A DNA stretch of 64,000 bases from Mauremys mutica (GCF_020497125.1 NC_059093.1:23310486-23374485), one strand, 5' to 3'. Shown: positions 43,051 to 54,150, counted from the first letter of the stretch. The notes: a model not told the origin generated them from the letters alone. Translations and numbers: made by a program.

Positions 43051-43736
43051 ATGGTGTTCCTGAGGAAATAGAATGGTACATCCTAAATAAAAAGCCCAAA
43101 GATGTAACAGAGGCAGGGGAAATTGGGGGCAAATGGATGGACCTAACAGAAAAGAAAAAAGCTACCACCCAGGGGAGCGATTCTACCAAGGGACAAGCTG
43201 ACAATAAATCCTTCCACCGGGGGCCAGTCAAGACCCCAGCTGCAACCCAAGTAAAACCTCAAACCACTCACAGTCCCACCTCACTAGTCTCCAACAACCC
43301 ACCTCGGCCCAGTGACCCGTCAGCTGGGCGATGTTTTAAATGTAATGAACTGGGACACATAAAGGCCAAATGCCCCAAGAACCCCCATCGAGTACAGTCC
43401 ATTACACCATCACTACACCAAGGATCCCCAGGCCCGGATGTCTCTCAAATACCCCCGAAGCGCAGGGAAACCTTGAGAGTGGGCGGGAAGAAGATTACTG
43501 CGTGGAGAGACACCGCGGCGAGCGTGTCAGTTATCCACCAGTCCTTAGTGGACCCGAAATTCATCAACCCAGAGGTCAAAATCACAATTTCTCCATTCAT
43601 GTCAAAATCTGCAACCTTATCTACAGCTGAATTGCCTGTCCAGTACAAGGGCTGGTCAGGACAGTGGACTTTTGCTGTCTATGACAATTATTCCATCCCC
43701 ATGCTACTGGGGGAAGACTTGGCCAACCATGTGTAG
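43030..43736 (+). pseudogene. Gag C-terminus with CCHC knuckle, and protease
   Basis: This frame carries the end of the SCAN-like capsid (EQFLDGVPEEIEWY), a Ser/Pro-rich linker, one zinc knuckle CFKCNELGHIKAKC (43330-43372) that packages RNA, and a retropepsin-like domain. The active site reads WRDTAASVSVIH where DTGA is expected, so the catalytic Gly is Ala. The domain ends SIPMLLGEDLANHV and a TAG at 43734-43736. Confidence 0.82.
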
Positions 43737-44237
43737 CTGGCCAAGAGGGGGGGAGTGGTCACCCGCAGCCAGGCCAAACAAGCAGGCACTCCCATCCCTG
43801 TTCCTGAGCCATCCACCAGGACCCCATCTGTGTTACCAGAGACCCAGACAGAGGTGGTGGAACCGGATCCCATGCCAACAACTACAGCAGCCATAGTACA
43901 TCCAGTCCCAGGACCGGATCTGGAAGAGCAACCAGCGGCAGAACCAGCGCCAGCACTGACGCCAGCGCTTGGAACTCCACCGCCAGGGGGCGCCAACGGG
44001 CCTGAACTGGCAGAAGCAGCAGACAACCCTACCCAAGAGGCTCAGCCGGAGCCTGAAATAACACCTAGTGCACCAGCGGAGAGCGGTCCACAGTCAACGG
44101 AAACAACCTCATCACCTACATCACTTCCGGAGGGAACAAGCCCAAGTCCACAGTCTACGGAGGAACTGGTGTCTCCAGCCTCAAGGGAACAGTTCCAGAC
44201 TGAGCAGGAAGCCGATGACAGCCTTAAAAAAGCATAG
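43737..44237 (+). pseudogene. Pro/Glu/Thr-rich linker between protease and integrase
   Basis: In the same frame as the protease and the integrase; bounded by TAG codons at 43734-43736 and 44235-44237. About 160 codons of low-complexity Pro/Glu/Ala/Thr, starting VVTRSQAKQA. No domain. It probably joins PR and IN in the polyprotein. Confidence 0.6.
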
Positions 44238-45460
44238 GCGGCGGCACGGAGCGACCCACCGCCTCTCAGCTCTACTAACCGATCCCGGTTCATTGTCGAA
44301 CAAGGACTTTTATATAAAGAGCTTCTTTCTGGTGGACACCAGGAAGGCTGGCATCCTCAAAAATGGTTGGTGGTTCCAACTAAGTACCGGGAAAAGCTCT
44401 TACGCTTATCCCATGATCATCCCAGTGGCCTTTCTGGGGTGAACAGAAGCAAGGACAGGTTGGGAAGGTCCTTCGACTGGGAGGGAATGGGCAAGGCCGT
44501 TGCCAATTATGTCCGGTCTTGTGAGGTATGCCAAAAGGTAGGAAAACCCCAAGATCAGGTCAAGGCCCCTCTCCAGCCACTTCCCATAATTGAGGTCCCA
44601 TTTCAGCGAGTAGCTGTGGATATTATGGGTCCCTTCCCAAAGAAGACCCCAAGAGGAAAGCAGTACATACTGACTTTTGTGGACTTTGCTACCAGATGGC
44701 CGGAAGCAGTGGCTCTAGGCAACACCAGGGCTAAAACTGTGTGCCAGGCCTTAACTGACATTTTTACCAGGGTAGGTTGGCCCTCCGACATTCTTATGGA
44801 TTCGGGAACAAATTTCCTGTCAGGGACCATGAAAAACCTATGGGAAGCTCATGGGGTGCATCACTTGGTTGCCACCCCGTATCACCACCAAACTAATGGC
44901 CTGGTGGAGAGCTTTAATGGAACGTTGGGAGCCATGATCCGTAAATTAATGAATGAACACTCCAATAATTGGGGTCTAGTGTTGCAGCAGTTGCTGTTTG
45001 CCTACAGGGTTGTACCACATCCCAGTTTAGGATTCTCACCATTCGAGCTTGTGTATGGCCATGAAGTTAAGGGGCCATTACAGTTGGTGAAGCAACAATG
45101 GGAGGGGTTTACGCCTTCTCCAGGAACTAACATTCTGGACTTTGTAAGCAACCTACAAAACACCCTCCGACACTCTTTGGCCCTTGCTAAAGAGAACCTA
45201 AAGGATGCTCAAGCGGAGCAAAAGGCCTGGTATGATAGACATACCAGAGAGCGTTCCTTCAAGGTAGGAGACCAGGTCATGGTCTTGAAGGCACTACAGG
45301 CCCATAAGAAGGAAGCGTCATGGGAAGGACCATTCACGGTCCAGGAGCACCTGGGAGCTGTTAACTACCTCATAGCATTTCCTAATTCCTCCTTAAAGCC
45401 TAAAGTGTACCATGTTAACTCTCTCAAGCCCTTTTATCCCAGAGAATTACAGGTTTGTCA
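44238..45460 (+). pseudogene. Integrase (upstream of RT)
   Basis: The frame is open from just after the TAG at 44235. The N-terminal zinc-binding region has LSHDHPSGLSGVN and SCEVCQ: the two Cys are present but the second His of HHCC is hard to place. The catalytic core has VDIMGPFP (first Asp), ILMDSGTNF (second Asp) and HHQTNGLVESFNGTL (Glu), so the DDE triad is intact. A C-terminal SH3-like region follows (WYDRHTRERSFKVGDQVMVL, then KVYHVNSLKPFYPRE). It would insert the cDNA copy. Integrase before RT is the key oddity. Confidence 0.88.
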
Positions 45461-45559
45461 GTTTACAGCCCAGGGAGGAGATGACGCTGAGTGGCCTGAA
45501 GGTGTCTACTATGAAGGAAAAAGAAATGGTGGTGTGGAAGAGGTGACCCTCTCCACAAC

Positions 45560-46523
45560 CCTGGAACGTCTACAGCGGCAACAGATCAAGGAGCTGTGCA
45601 CTCGCTTCGGCCCTTTGTTCTCAGCCAACCCAGGACGGACTGAGCAAACATACCACACCATTGACACAGGTAATGCTCACCCGATTAGAACCCCACCCTA
45701 CCGGGTGTCATCTCATGCCCAAGTTGCTATTAAATGGGAGATTGAAAACATGCTGGAGATGGGTATCATCCGCCCCTCTACCAGTGCATGGGCATCTCCA
45801 GTGGTTCTATTTCCCAAACCAGATGGGGAAATACGCTTTTGCATGGACTACCGAAAGCTTAATGTTGTAACTTGCCCCGACAACTACCCAATGCCACGCA
45901 CTGATGAGTTATTGGAGAAACTGGGACGTGCCCAGTTCATCTCTACATTGGATTTAACCAAGGGGTACTGGCAAGTACCACTAGATGAAGCCGCCAAAGA
46001 AAGGTCAGCATTCATCACCCACGCAGGGGTGTATGAATTTAATGTACTTCCGTTCGGACTGTGGAATGCACTCGCCACCTTCCGAAGGCTAGTAGATGGT
46101 CTACTAGCGGGATTGGGAGAATGTGCAGTTGCCTACCTTGATGATGTAGCCATTTTTTCTGATTCATGGCCCGAACACCTAGAACATCTGGAAACGGTCT
46201 TTGAGCGCATCAGGCAGGCAGGACTAACTGTTAAGGCCAAAAAGTGTCAAATAGGCCAAAACAGAGTGACTTACCTAGGGCACCAGGTGGGTCGAGGAAC
46301 CATAAACCCCCTACAGGCCAAGGTGGAGGCTATCCAACAGTGGCCTGTCTCAAGGTCAAAGAAACAGTTCCAATCCTTCTTAGGCTTGGCCAGATATTAC
46401 AGGCGATTTGTACCACACTACAGCCAAATCGCTGCCCCACTAACTGATCTAACCAGAAAAACACAGCCAAATGCAGTTAAGTGGACTGATGAGTGTCAGA
46501 AAGCCTTTGCCCTTAAGGCTTAA
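45560..46523 (+). pseudogene. Reverse transcriptase
   Basis: Continuous with the integrase frame. Motifs: ASPVVLFPKPDGEIRFCMDY, RKLNVVT, FISTLDLTKGYWQVPLD, FNVLPFGLWNALATFRRLVD and CAVAYLDDVAIFSD (YLDD catalytic), then KKCQIGQNRVTYLGHQVGRG. The frame stops at 46523, and the RNase H text continues in another frame from about 46505, so a small indel separates RT and RNase H. Confidence 0.9.
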
Positions 46524-46962
46524 GGCGACACTCATGTCTGACCCTGTGTTAAGGGCCCCGGACTTTGACAAACCCTTCCTAGTGACCACAGATGCATCTG
46601 AATGTGGGGTAGGAGCAGTTCTCATGCAGGAAGGATCGGATCACAACTTCCATCCTGTCGTGTTTCTCAGCAAGAAACTGTCTGAGAGGGAAAGCCACTG
46701 GTCCATCAGTGAAAAAGAACGTTACGCTATTGTGTATGCCCTGGAAAAGCTACACCCATACGTTTGGGGATGGCAGTTCCAGCTACAAACCGACCATGCT
46801 GCGCTAAAGTGGCTTCATACTAACAAGGGAAACAACAAGAAACTTCTCCGATGGAGTTTAGCTCTCCAAGATTTTGATTTTGAAAGTCACCACATTTCAG
46901 GAGCTTCCAACAAAGTTGCTGATGCACTCTCTCGTGAAAGTTTCCCAGAATCAAATGGTTAA
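46505..46962 (+). pseudogene. RNase H
   Basis: The frame 46471-46962 gives PDFDKPFLVTTDASECGVGA (first Asp), LSERESHWSISEKERYAIVY (Glu) and LQTDHAALKWLHTNKGNNKK (Asp), ending GASNKVADALSRE (terminal Asp) and a TAA/TAG region. This is a Ty3/Gypsy RNase H of usual length. It follows RT directly, and no integrase follows it. Confidence 0.88.
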
Positions 46963-47114
46963 CAACTGTTCTTGAACTGTGAAAAATCTCGTTGGTTACA
47001 TACTTAGTAGTATCTGTAATAGTGCATGTGTTTTTTTTAATCTGTTTATTTTAAAGTTCTAGGAGGAAATCACCGCCAGTGTGGGTCCACCACTGTCTGC
47101 GATTTGGGGGGGCG

Positions 47115-47945
47115 TGTCATAAACAGTTAGTTAAGGGTTAAGGTCTCTTTTACCTGTAAAGGGTTAACAAGCAGTACCTGAGGAACACCTGACCAGAGGA
47201 CCAATCAGGGACAAGATAATTTCAAATCTCTGTGGAGGGAAGTTTTTTTTCCTGTGATCTTTGTTTTTTAGTTGAGTTCTCTTTGGGATCTAAGAGAGTC
47301 CAGACATCTTAATCAAGTCCTCCCAGGTTTCTGCAGTACTTTTCATCTATTCAGTCTAGTGAGTATTAGAAAGGCGTACTAGTATTATAAGTTTATTTCT
47401 ACATTTGCAGTTGTGTGTTTTGCTCAAGGAATATCTTTATTTCTGTTCTAGCTACTTTGCTTTTACTGAGAAAGAAAGGGGGAGGGGGAATTCTCTCCAG
47501 GTTTATAGGTTAGACTCTGTATATTGTTCCATCCTGGTATTACAGAGATAGTGTACTTTCTTTTTGTTCTTTTAATAAATTCTTTTCTTTTCTTTGGACT
47601 TGGTTAATTCTTTCTCTTGTGGAAATTCAGGGGAAGGGGAGGGGGGAAGAGTGAGTTCCTCCTGGGGTTGATTCACGGAGTTGAATCGGTGTGTATCTCT
47701 CCGGAGTAGGCTGGGAGAGAGAGGGAGGGGGGAAGTGGGCTGCTTCCCTCTGTGTTGAGATTCAGGGAGATTGAATCTGTGTTCCCCAGGGAGAGTTTTG
47801 GGGGAACAGGCAGTGTGTTATCCACTTTAAACATAACTGGTGGCAGCGAAAACCAGATCTAAACTAGGATTTTAGTTTAGAGGAGTCCATGCAGGTCCCC
47901 ATCTTGGAACCCAACAGCTCCAAGTGGGGGAGAAGACCTATGACA
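47115..47945 (+). repeat. 3' LTR
   Basis: 831 bp, the partner of 41040-41869. It is preceded by the purine tract TTTGGGGGGGCG. The internal stretch 46963-47114 is non-coding. Confidence 0.92.
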
Positions 47946-47987
47946 GGAGTGCTTTGTTCCAGGTGGGCCTTGAGAGGGCCTGAGTGT

Positions 47988-47995
47988 TATAAAAA
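47988..47995 (+). promoter_or_regulatory. TATA-like box in CR1 5'UTR
   Basis: TATAAAAA lies 152 bp before the ORF1 ATG at 48140, as in the CR1 at 31766. Confidence 0.5.
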
Positions 47996-48139
47996 GGCAG
48001 TGAGCAGCGAACCAGCTGAGCAGTGAACAGCAGAGGCTAACAGAGGGAGTTTGCCTGGGGAGAGCCCACTGAGGCTTTTATCTCGCAGGCTTCGGTGAGT
48101 TGCTGCAACAGCTGAGGAAGCTCTTAGAAGGAAGAAATT

Positions 48140-49145
48140 ATGGAAGGTGAGCGTTCAGCTGTTGTGACCTGCACAGGTTGTGCCATGTTTGTCTTTCTTC
48201 CACAGGACAGAAGTGACTTTGTCTGTACAAAGTGCAAGCTCGTCTCCATATTGGAAGAGAAGGTTCGAGGTCTGGAGAAACAAGCATCGACCCCGCGTTG
48301 CATAAGAGAAAATGAAGATTTCCTGGACAGACATCAGGATATGCTTCTACGGGCACAACGCTCTGAAGAATCAGAGCAGGCTGCGCAGAGGGGAGAGAGA
48401 GACGGAGAAGAAAATTGGCAGCATGTGACCTCCAGAAGAAGAAAGAGGAGAGTCCATGTACTAGCAATGGAGATACAGGTGAGCAACTGTTTTCATGTTC
48501 TCTCCACAGGTACTAATGCGGAGAGTGGACTAGATGATATATCTCAGGGAAGGGAGAAGGAGACTCCACCGATTGGAAGGCACGAGATGCACTGTCCTAG
48601 GGATGGGGGTTCCATGACCACCACTCCCAAGAGAAGGAGGCGGGTGGTGGTGGTCGGGAACTGCTTTCTCAGGGGGACGGAGTCATCTATCTGCTGCCCC
48701 GACTGAGAAAACCGAGAGGTGTGCTGCTTGCCAGGAGCTAGGATTCACAATGTGATGGAGAGACTGCCAAGATTCATCAAGCCCTTGGATTGCTACCCCT
48801 TCCTGCTTCTCCACATGGGCACCAATGATACCACCAAGAATAACCTTGAGCGGATCACTGCAGACTACGTGACTCTGGGAAGGAGGATAAAGGAGTTTGA
48901 GGCGCAAGTGGTGTTCTCGTCCATCCTCCCTGTGGAAGGAAAAGGCCTGGGTAGAGATCGTTGAATTGTGGAAGTCAACAAATGGCTACGCAGGTGGTGT
49001 TGGAGAGAAAGCTTTGGATTCTTCGACCATGGGATGGTCTTCCAAGAAGGAGGAGTGCTAGGCAGAGACGGGCTCCACCTAACGAAGAGAGGGAAGAGCA
49101 TCTTTGCAAGCAGGCTGGCTAACCTAGTGAGGAGGGCTTTAAACT
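48140..49145 (+). pseudogene. CR1 ORF1 of the nested element, broken
   Basis: The frame 48140-48706 has CTGC...CTKC zinc text and a coiled coil, then VVVVGNCFLRG where an SGNH block I GDS is expected (Ser replaced by Cys). A TGA at 48704-48706 and another near 48962 break it. Block III HMGTNDTTKNN is in the frame 48719-48964. Block V GRDGLHLTKRG is in the same frame past the second stop, ending VRRAL at about 49145. Confidence 0.8.
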
Positions 49146-49269
49146 AGGTTCACCAGGGGAAGGAGAACAAAACCCTGAGGTAAGTGGGGAAATGGGACAC
49201 CAGGAGGAAGCACGAGCAGGAGTGTGCAAGAGAGGAGGAGTCCTGTCTCAGACTGAGAAAGTGGGACAA

Positions 49270-52200
49270 TCAGTGAGTTATCTTAAGTGCCTATACACAA
49301 ATGCAAGAAGCCTGGGAAACAAGCAGGGAGAACTGGAAGTCCTGGCACAATCAAGGACTATGATGTGATTGGAATAACAGAGACTTGGTGGGATAACTCA
49401 CATGGCTGGAGTACTGTCATGGATGGATATAAACTGTTCAGGAAGGACAGGAAGGGCAGAAAAGGTGGGGGAGTGACATTATATGTAAGAGAGCAGTATG
49501 ACTGCTCAGAGCTCCAGTATGAAACTGCAGAAAAACCTAAGAGTCTCTGGATTAAGTTTAGAAGTGTGAGCAACAAGGGTGATGTCGTGGTGGGAGTCTG
49601 CTATAGACCACCAGACCAGGGGGATGAGGTGGACGAGGCTTCCTTCCGACAACTAGCAGAAGTTACTAGTTCTCATGGGAGACCTTTAATCACCCTGATA
49701 TCTGCTGGGAGAGCAATACAGCAGTGCACAGACAATCCAGGAAGTTTTTGGAAAGTGTAGGGGATAATTTCCTGGTGCAAGTGCTAGAGAAAGCAACTAG
49801 GGGCAGAGCTCTTCTTGACCTGCTGCTCACAAATAGGGAAGAATTAGTAGAGGAAGCAAAAGTGGATGGGAACCTGGGAGGCAGTGACCATGAGATGGTC
49901 AAGTTCAGGATCCTGACACAAGGAAGAAAGGAGAGCAGCAGAATACAGACCCTGGACTTCAGAAAAGCAGAATTTGACTCCCTGAGGGAACTGATGGGCA
50001 GGATCCCCTGGGAGAATAACATGTGGGGGAAAGGAGTCCAGGAGAGCTGGCTGTATTTTAAAGAATCCTTATTGAGGCTGCAGGAAAAAAACATCCCGAT
50101 GTGTAGAAAGAATAGTAAATATGGCAGGCAACCAGCTTGGCTTAACAGTGAAATCCTTGCTGATATTAAATGCAAAAAAGAAACTTACAAGAAGTGGAAG
50201 ACTGGACAAATGACCAGGGAGGAGTATAAAAATATTGCTCAGGCATGCAGGAGTGAAATCAGGAAGGCCAAATCACACTGGAGTTGCAGCTAGCAAGAGA
50301 TGTTAAGAGTAACAAGAAGGGTTTCTTCAGGTATGTTAGCAACAAGAAGAAAGTCAAGGAAAGTGTGGGCCCCTTACTGAATGAGGGAGGCAACCTAGTG
50401 ACAGAGGATGTGGAAAAAGCTAATGTACTCAATGCTTTTTTTGCCTCTGTCTTCACGAATAAGGTCAGCTCCCAGACTGCTGCACTAGCCAGCAGAGCAT
50501 GGGGAGGAGGTGACTGGCCCTCTGTGGAGAAAGAAGTGGTTCAGGACTATTTAGAAAAACTGGACGAGCACAAGTCAATGGGGCCGGATGCGCTGCATCC
50601 GAGGGTGCTAAAGGAGTTGGTGATGTGATTGCAGAGTCATTGGCCATTATCTTTGAAAACTCATGGCAATCGGGGGAGGTCCCAGATGACTGGGAAAAGG
50701 CTAATGTAGTGCCCATCTTTTAAAAAGGGAAGGAAGAGGATCTGGGGAACTACAGGCCAGTCAGCCTCACCTCAGTCCCTGGAAAAATCATGGAACAGGT
50801 CCTCAAGGAATCAATTCTGAAGCACTTAGAGGAGAGGAAAGTGATCAGGAACAGTCAGCATGGATTCACCAAGGGCAAGTCATGCCTGACTAACCTAATT
50901 GCCTTCTATGAGGAGATAACTGGCTCTGTGGATGAGGGGAAAGCAGTGCATGTGTTATTCCTTGACTTTAGCAAAGCATTTGATAAGGTCTCCCACAGTA
51001 TTCTTGCCGGCAAGTTAAAATAGTATGGGCTGGATGAATGGACTATAAGGTGGATAGAAAGCTGGCTAGATCGTCAGACTCAACAGGTAGTGATCAGTGG
51101 CTCCACGTCTAGTTGGCAGCCGGTATCAAGTGGAGTGCCCCAAGGGTCAGTCCTGGGGCCGGTTTTGTTCAATATCTTCATTAATGATCTGGAGCAGTGG
51201 TCCCCAACCTTTTAGTCTGGCGGGCGCCAGATGAAGGACCATGGAGGTAGCCGAGTATCCGCCGAAATGCCGCCGAAGGGGGCTGGACTCGATGACCTTT
51301 CAAGGTCCCTTCCAGTTCTAGGAGATTGGTATATCTCCAATTATTACCTTATTATTACCTTGCTTGTCAGCAGCAAGTGGTGTCATCCAGAGGTGTCGTC
51401 ACCGAAATGCTGCTGAAGTTCGGCAGCATTTCGGTGGATGCATGACCGCCAGCCAGGACGCAGGCGCATTTAGATGCCCCCGTGGGCGCTGGCACCCACG
51501 GGCACCGCGTTGGGAACCCCTGATCTGGAGGATGGCATGGACTGCACTCTCAGCAAGTTTGCAGGTGACACTAAACTGGGAGGAGTGGGAGATACATTGG
51601 AGGGTAGGGATAGGATATAGAGGGACCTAGACAAATTAGAGGATTGGGCCAAAAAAAATCTGATGAGGTTCAAAAAGGACAAGTGCAGAATCCTGCACTT
51701 AGGATGGAAGAATCCCATGCACTGCTACAGACTAGGGACTGAATGGCTAGGAAGCAGTTCTGCAGAAAAGGACCTAGGGGTTACAGTGGACGAGAAGCTG
51801 GATATGAGTCAACAGTGTGCCCTTGTTGTCAAGAAGGCTAACGACATTTTGGGCTGTATAAATAGTGACACTGCCAGCAGATCGAGGGACGTTATTATTC
51901 CCCTCTATTCGACATTGGTGAGATCTCATCTGGAGAACTGTGTCCAGTTTTGGGCCTCATACTACAAGAAGGATGTGGAGAAATTGGAAAGAGTCCAGCC
52001 GAGGGCAACAAAATTGATTAGGGGGCTGGAGCACATGACTTATGAGAAGAGGCTGAGGGAACTGGGATTGTTTAGTCTGCAGAAGAGAAGAATGAGGAGG
52101 GATTTGATAGCCGCTTTCAACTACCTGAAAGAGGGTTCCAAAGAGGATGGATCTAGACTGTTCTAAGTGGTACCAGATGATAGAACAAGGAGTAATGGTC
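49270..52200 (+). pseudogene. CR1 ORF2 of the nested element, broken
   Basis: Pieces in changing frames: endonuclease (49287-49760: GITETWWDNS, GVCYRPPDQ), the end of the endonuclease and linker (49724-50293: [10 protein letters not shown]), linker (50284-50628), RT (50790-51023: [12 protein letters not shown], then TAG at about 51021), [11 protein letters not shown] at about 51128-51165, a hAT insertion (51195-51522), and the RT C-terminus (51663-52166). At least six lesions are visible. The FADD motif reads FAGDTKLGG (around 51560-51590), so the first catalytic Asp is replaced. Confidence 0.88.
51195..51522. mobile_element. hAT element inside CR1 RT, itself hosting a CR1 tail
   Basis: Termini CAGTGGTCCCCAACC and GTTGGGAACCCCTG; a perfect 8-bp target duplication ATCTGGAG at 51187-51194 and 51523-51530. 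It belongs to the same family as 17686-18026. Inside, at 51277-51325, is the 3' end of a CR1 (GGCTGGACTCGATGACCTTT and following). Confidence 0.92.
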
Positions 52201-52476
52201 TCAAGTTGCAGTAGAGGAGGTTTAGGTTGGATATTAGGAAAAACTTTTTCACTAGGAGGGTGGTGAATCACTGGAATGGGTTACCTAGGGAGGTGGTGGA
52301 GTCTCCTTCCTTAGAGGGGTTTTAAGGCTGGCTTGACAAAGCCCTTGCTGGGATGATTTAGTTGGGAATTGGTCCTGCTTTGAGCAGCTGGTTGAACTAG
52401 ATACCTCCTGAGGTCCCTTCCAACCCTGATATTCTATGAAAGCTTTGTATCAAAGCCTCATGTAGAAATTTTGCAT

Positions 52477-53059
52477 TGCCCTTGGTATAATGTTATAGCC
52501 CCTAAGGATAGAATAAGATAGAAGAAAAATGTCTCTGCTAAGAATAGACTAAGATTTCACTACACCCCTTAATCAATTGCCGTGATGAATGAATGAGGTG
52601 TGAGTGAGGAAGGTGTGAAAGGCAAGCACCTACAGACAGCTACAACAGTTGGAGAGGGGATGGAAGCCAGACCCACGGACAATAAAACTTGTCAAGTGGG
52701 CTCATGTACTTGTAAAGCAATATCATTCTTGTGTTTTTATTTTAAGTACAAAATAAATACGTATAACAAATTTAAAAGTATGTAATTAGTAATTTGATAT
52801 CAGGTGGCGCCTTTTTTTATGTGTTTGCTCCACCTGATGTTAGAACCTGACTACGCCACTGCGAAGGCATTACTCCCTGTAATCAAAATCTGCCCCCAAA
52901 GCATGAAAAATAAGCTACTCTGCTATCCAGTTTGCTTTCAATACATGTCACAGAATGCCAAAAGTGTGTGTTCCCTAAAATGCAAAGGAAAATCTAAAAA
53001 CCCCCAAATCACATTTCCTTTTACCCCCTTGTATTTGCAGCTAATGTCTGTAACGTTCA
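52477..53059. other. Intergenic, nothing recognised
   Basis: Unique-looking AT-rich DNA; short frames without domain features. Confidence 0.35.
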
Positions 53060-54150
53060 CCACCACTTCTGCAGAGACTTACAGATGGGATGAACTTGAC
53101 ACCAGAAGAGTACCCAGAAGTCACCTACTACAGGGCAGGCCCAACAAAGAAAGTACCAGAGCGCCACTAGCCGTCACCTTCAGCCCCCAACTAAAACCTC
53201 TCTAGGACATCATCAAGGATCTACAACCTATCCTGAAGGATGATCCATCACTCTCACAGATCTTGGGAGACAGGCCAGTCCTTACTTACAGATAGCCCCC
53301 TAACCTGAAGGAAATACTCACCAGCAACCACACACCACACAACAAAAACACTAACCCAGGAACCAATCCCTGCAACAAAGCCCGTTGCCAACTCTGTCCA
53401 CATATCTATTCAGGAGATACTATCATAGGACCTAATCACATCAGCCACACTATCAGAGGCTCGTTCACCTGCACATCTACCAATGTGATATATCCCATCA
53501 TGTGCCAGCAATGCCCCTCTGCCATGTACATTGGCCAAACTGGACAATCTCTACGTAAAAGAATAAATGGACACAAATCAGACGTGAAGAATTATAACAT
53601 TCAAAAACCAGTCGCAGAACACTTCAATCTCCCTGGTCACTCCATTACAGACCTAAAAGTCGCAATATTACAACAAAAAAACTTCAAAAACAGACTCCAA
53701 TGAGAGACTGCTGAATTGGAATTAATTTGCAAATTGGACATCATTAAATTAGGTTTGAATAATGACTGGGAGTGGATGGGGCATTACACAAAGTAAAACT
53801 ATTTCCCCATGCTTATCCCTTCCCCCCGCCCCAGTTCCTTATATCTCCTTGTCAAGTGCTGGAAATGGGCCATTTTCATTACCACTACAAACAGTTCTTT
53901 TTCTCTCTTGCTGACAACAGCTCACCTTGACTGATCGCTCTCCTTATAGTGTGTATGGTAACACCCATTGTTTCATGTTCTCTGTGTATATATATATATC
54001 TTCCTTCTGTATTTTCCACTACATGCGTCTGATGAAGTGAGCTTCACAAAAGCTTATGCTACAATAAATTTGTTAGTCTCTAAGGTGCCACAAGTACTCC
54101 TGTTCTTTTTGCAGATACAGACTAACACAGCTGCTACTCTGAAAAGTGTC
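53060..54150 (+). mobile_element. Penelope-like element, 3' part with GIY-YIG
   Basis: Degenerate frames encode the RT-distal region (SLSQILGDRPVLTYR, CNKARCQLCPH) and then a GIY-YIG-type endonuclease at 53485-53703: CPSAMYIGQTGQSLRKRING, followed by VAEHFNLPGHSITDLKV. The YIGQTG and Arg positions are present. A Penelope 3' end follows with CTGATGAAGTGAGCTTCACA and TTAGTCTCTAAGGTGCCACA, finishing near 54150. The RT domain is absent (5' truncated), and stops lie near 53203 and 53296. Confidence 0.8.

Larger units (their letters stand above)
41040..47945 (+). mobile_element. Gmr1-like Ty3/Gypsy LTR retrotransposon
   Basis: 6,906 bp bounded by two LTRs of about 830 bp that start TGTCATAAACAG and end CCTATGACA. 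A perfect 5-bp target duplication GGAGT lies at 41035-41039 and 47946-47950. The order is gag with SCAN-like capsid, CCHC knuckle, protease, linker, integrase, RT, RNase H, then a purine tract (GGGGGGG) before the 3' LTR. Integrase upstream of RT defines Gmr1-like elements within Ty3/Gypsy. It is inserted in the 5'UTR of the CR1. It is damaged: a frame break in gag, two in-frame TAGs and one frame break before RNase H. About a dozen LTR differences indicate a moderate age. Confidence 0.92.
35600..52437 (+). mobile_element. Degenerate full-length CR1 hosting three nested insertions
   Basis: CR1 5'UTR pieces lie at 35600-35707 and 40963-41039, and the element resumes at 47946 through a CR1 tail at about 52437. 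Removing the Harbinger element, the LTR element and the hAT element leaves a contiguous CR1 of about 4.3 kb. ORF1 (48140-49145) and ORF2 (about 49270-52200) carry many frameshifts and stops. The 5'UTR contains repeated ACAGCGGAGGCTAACAGAGG text (35613 and 48033) and a TATA-like box at 47988. The nesting order shows that CR1 inserted first. Confidence 0.85.
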
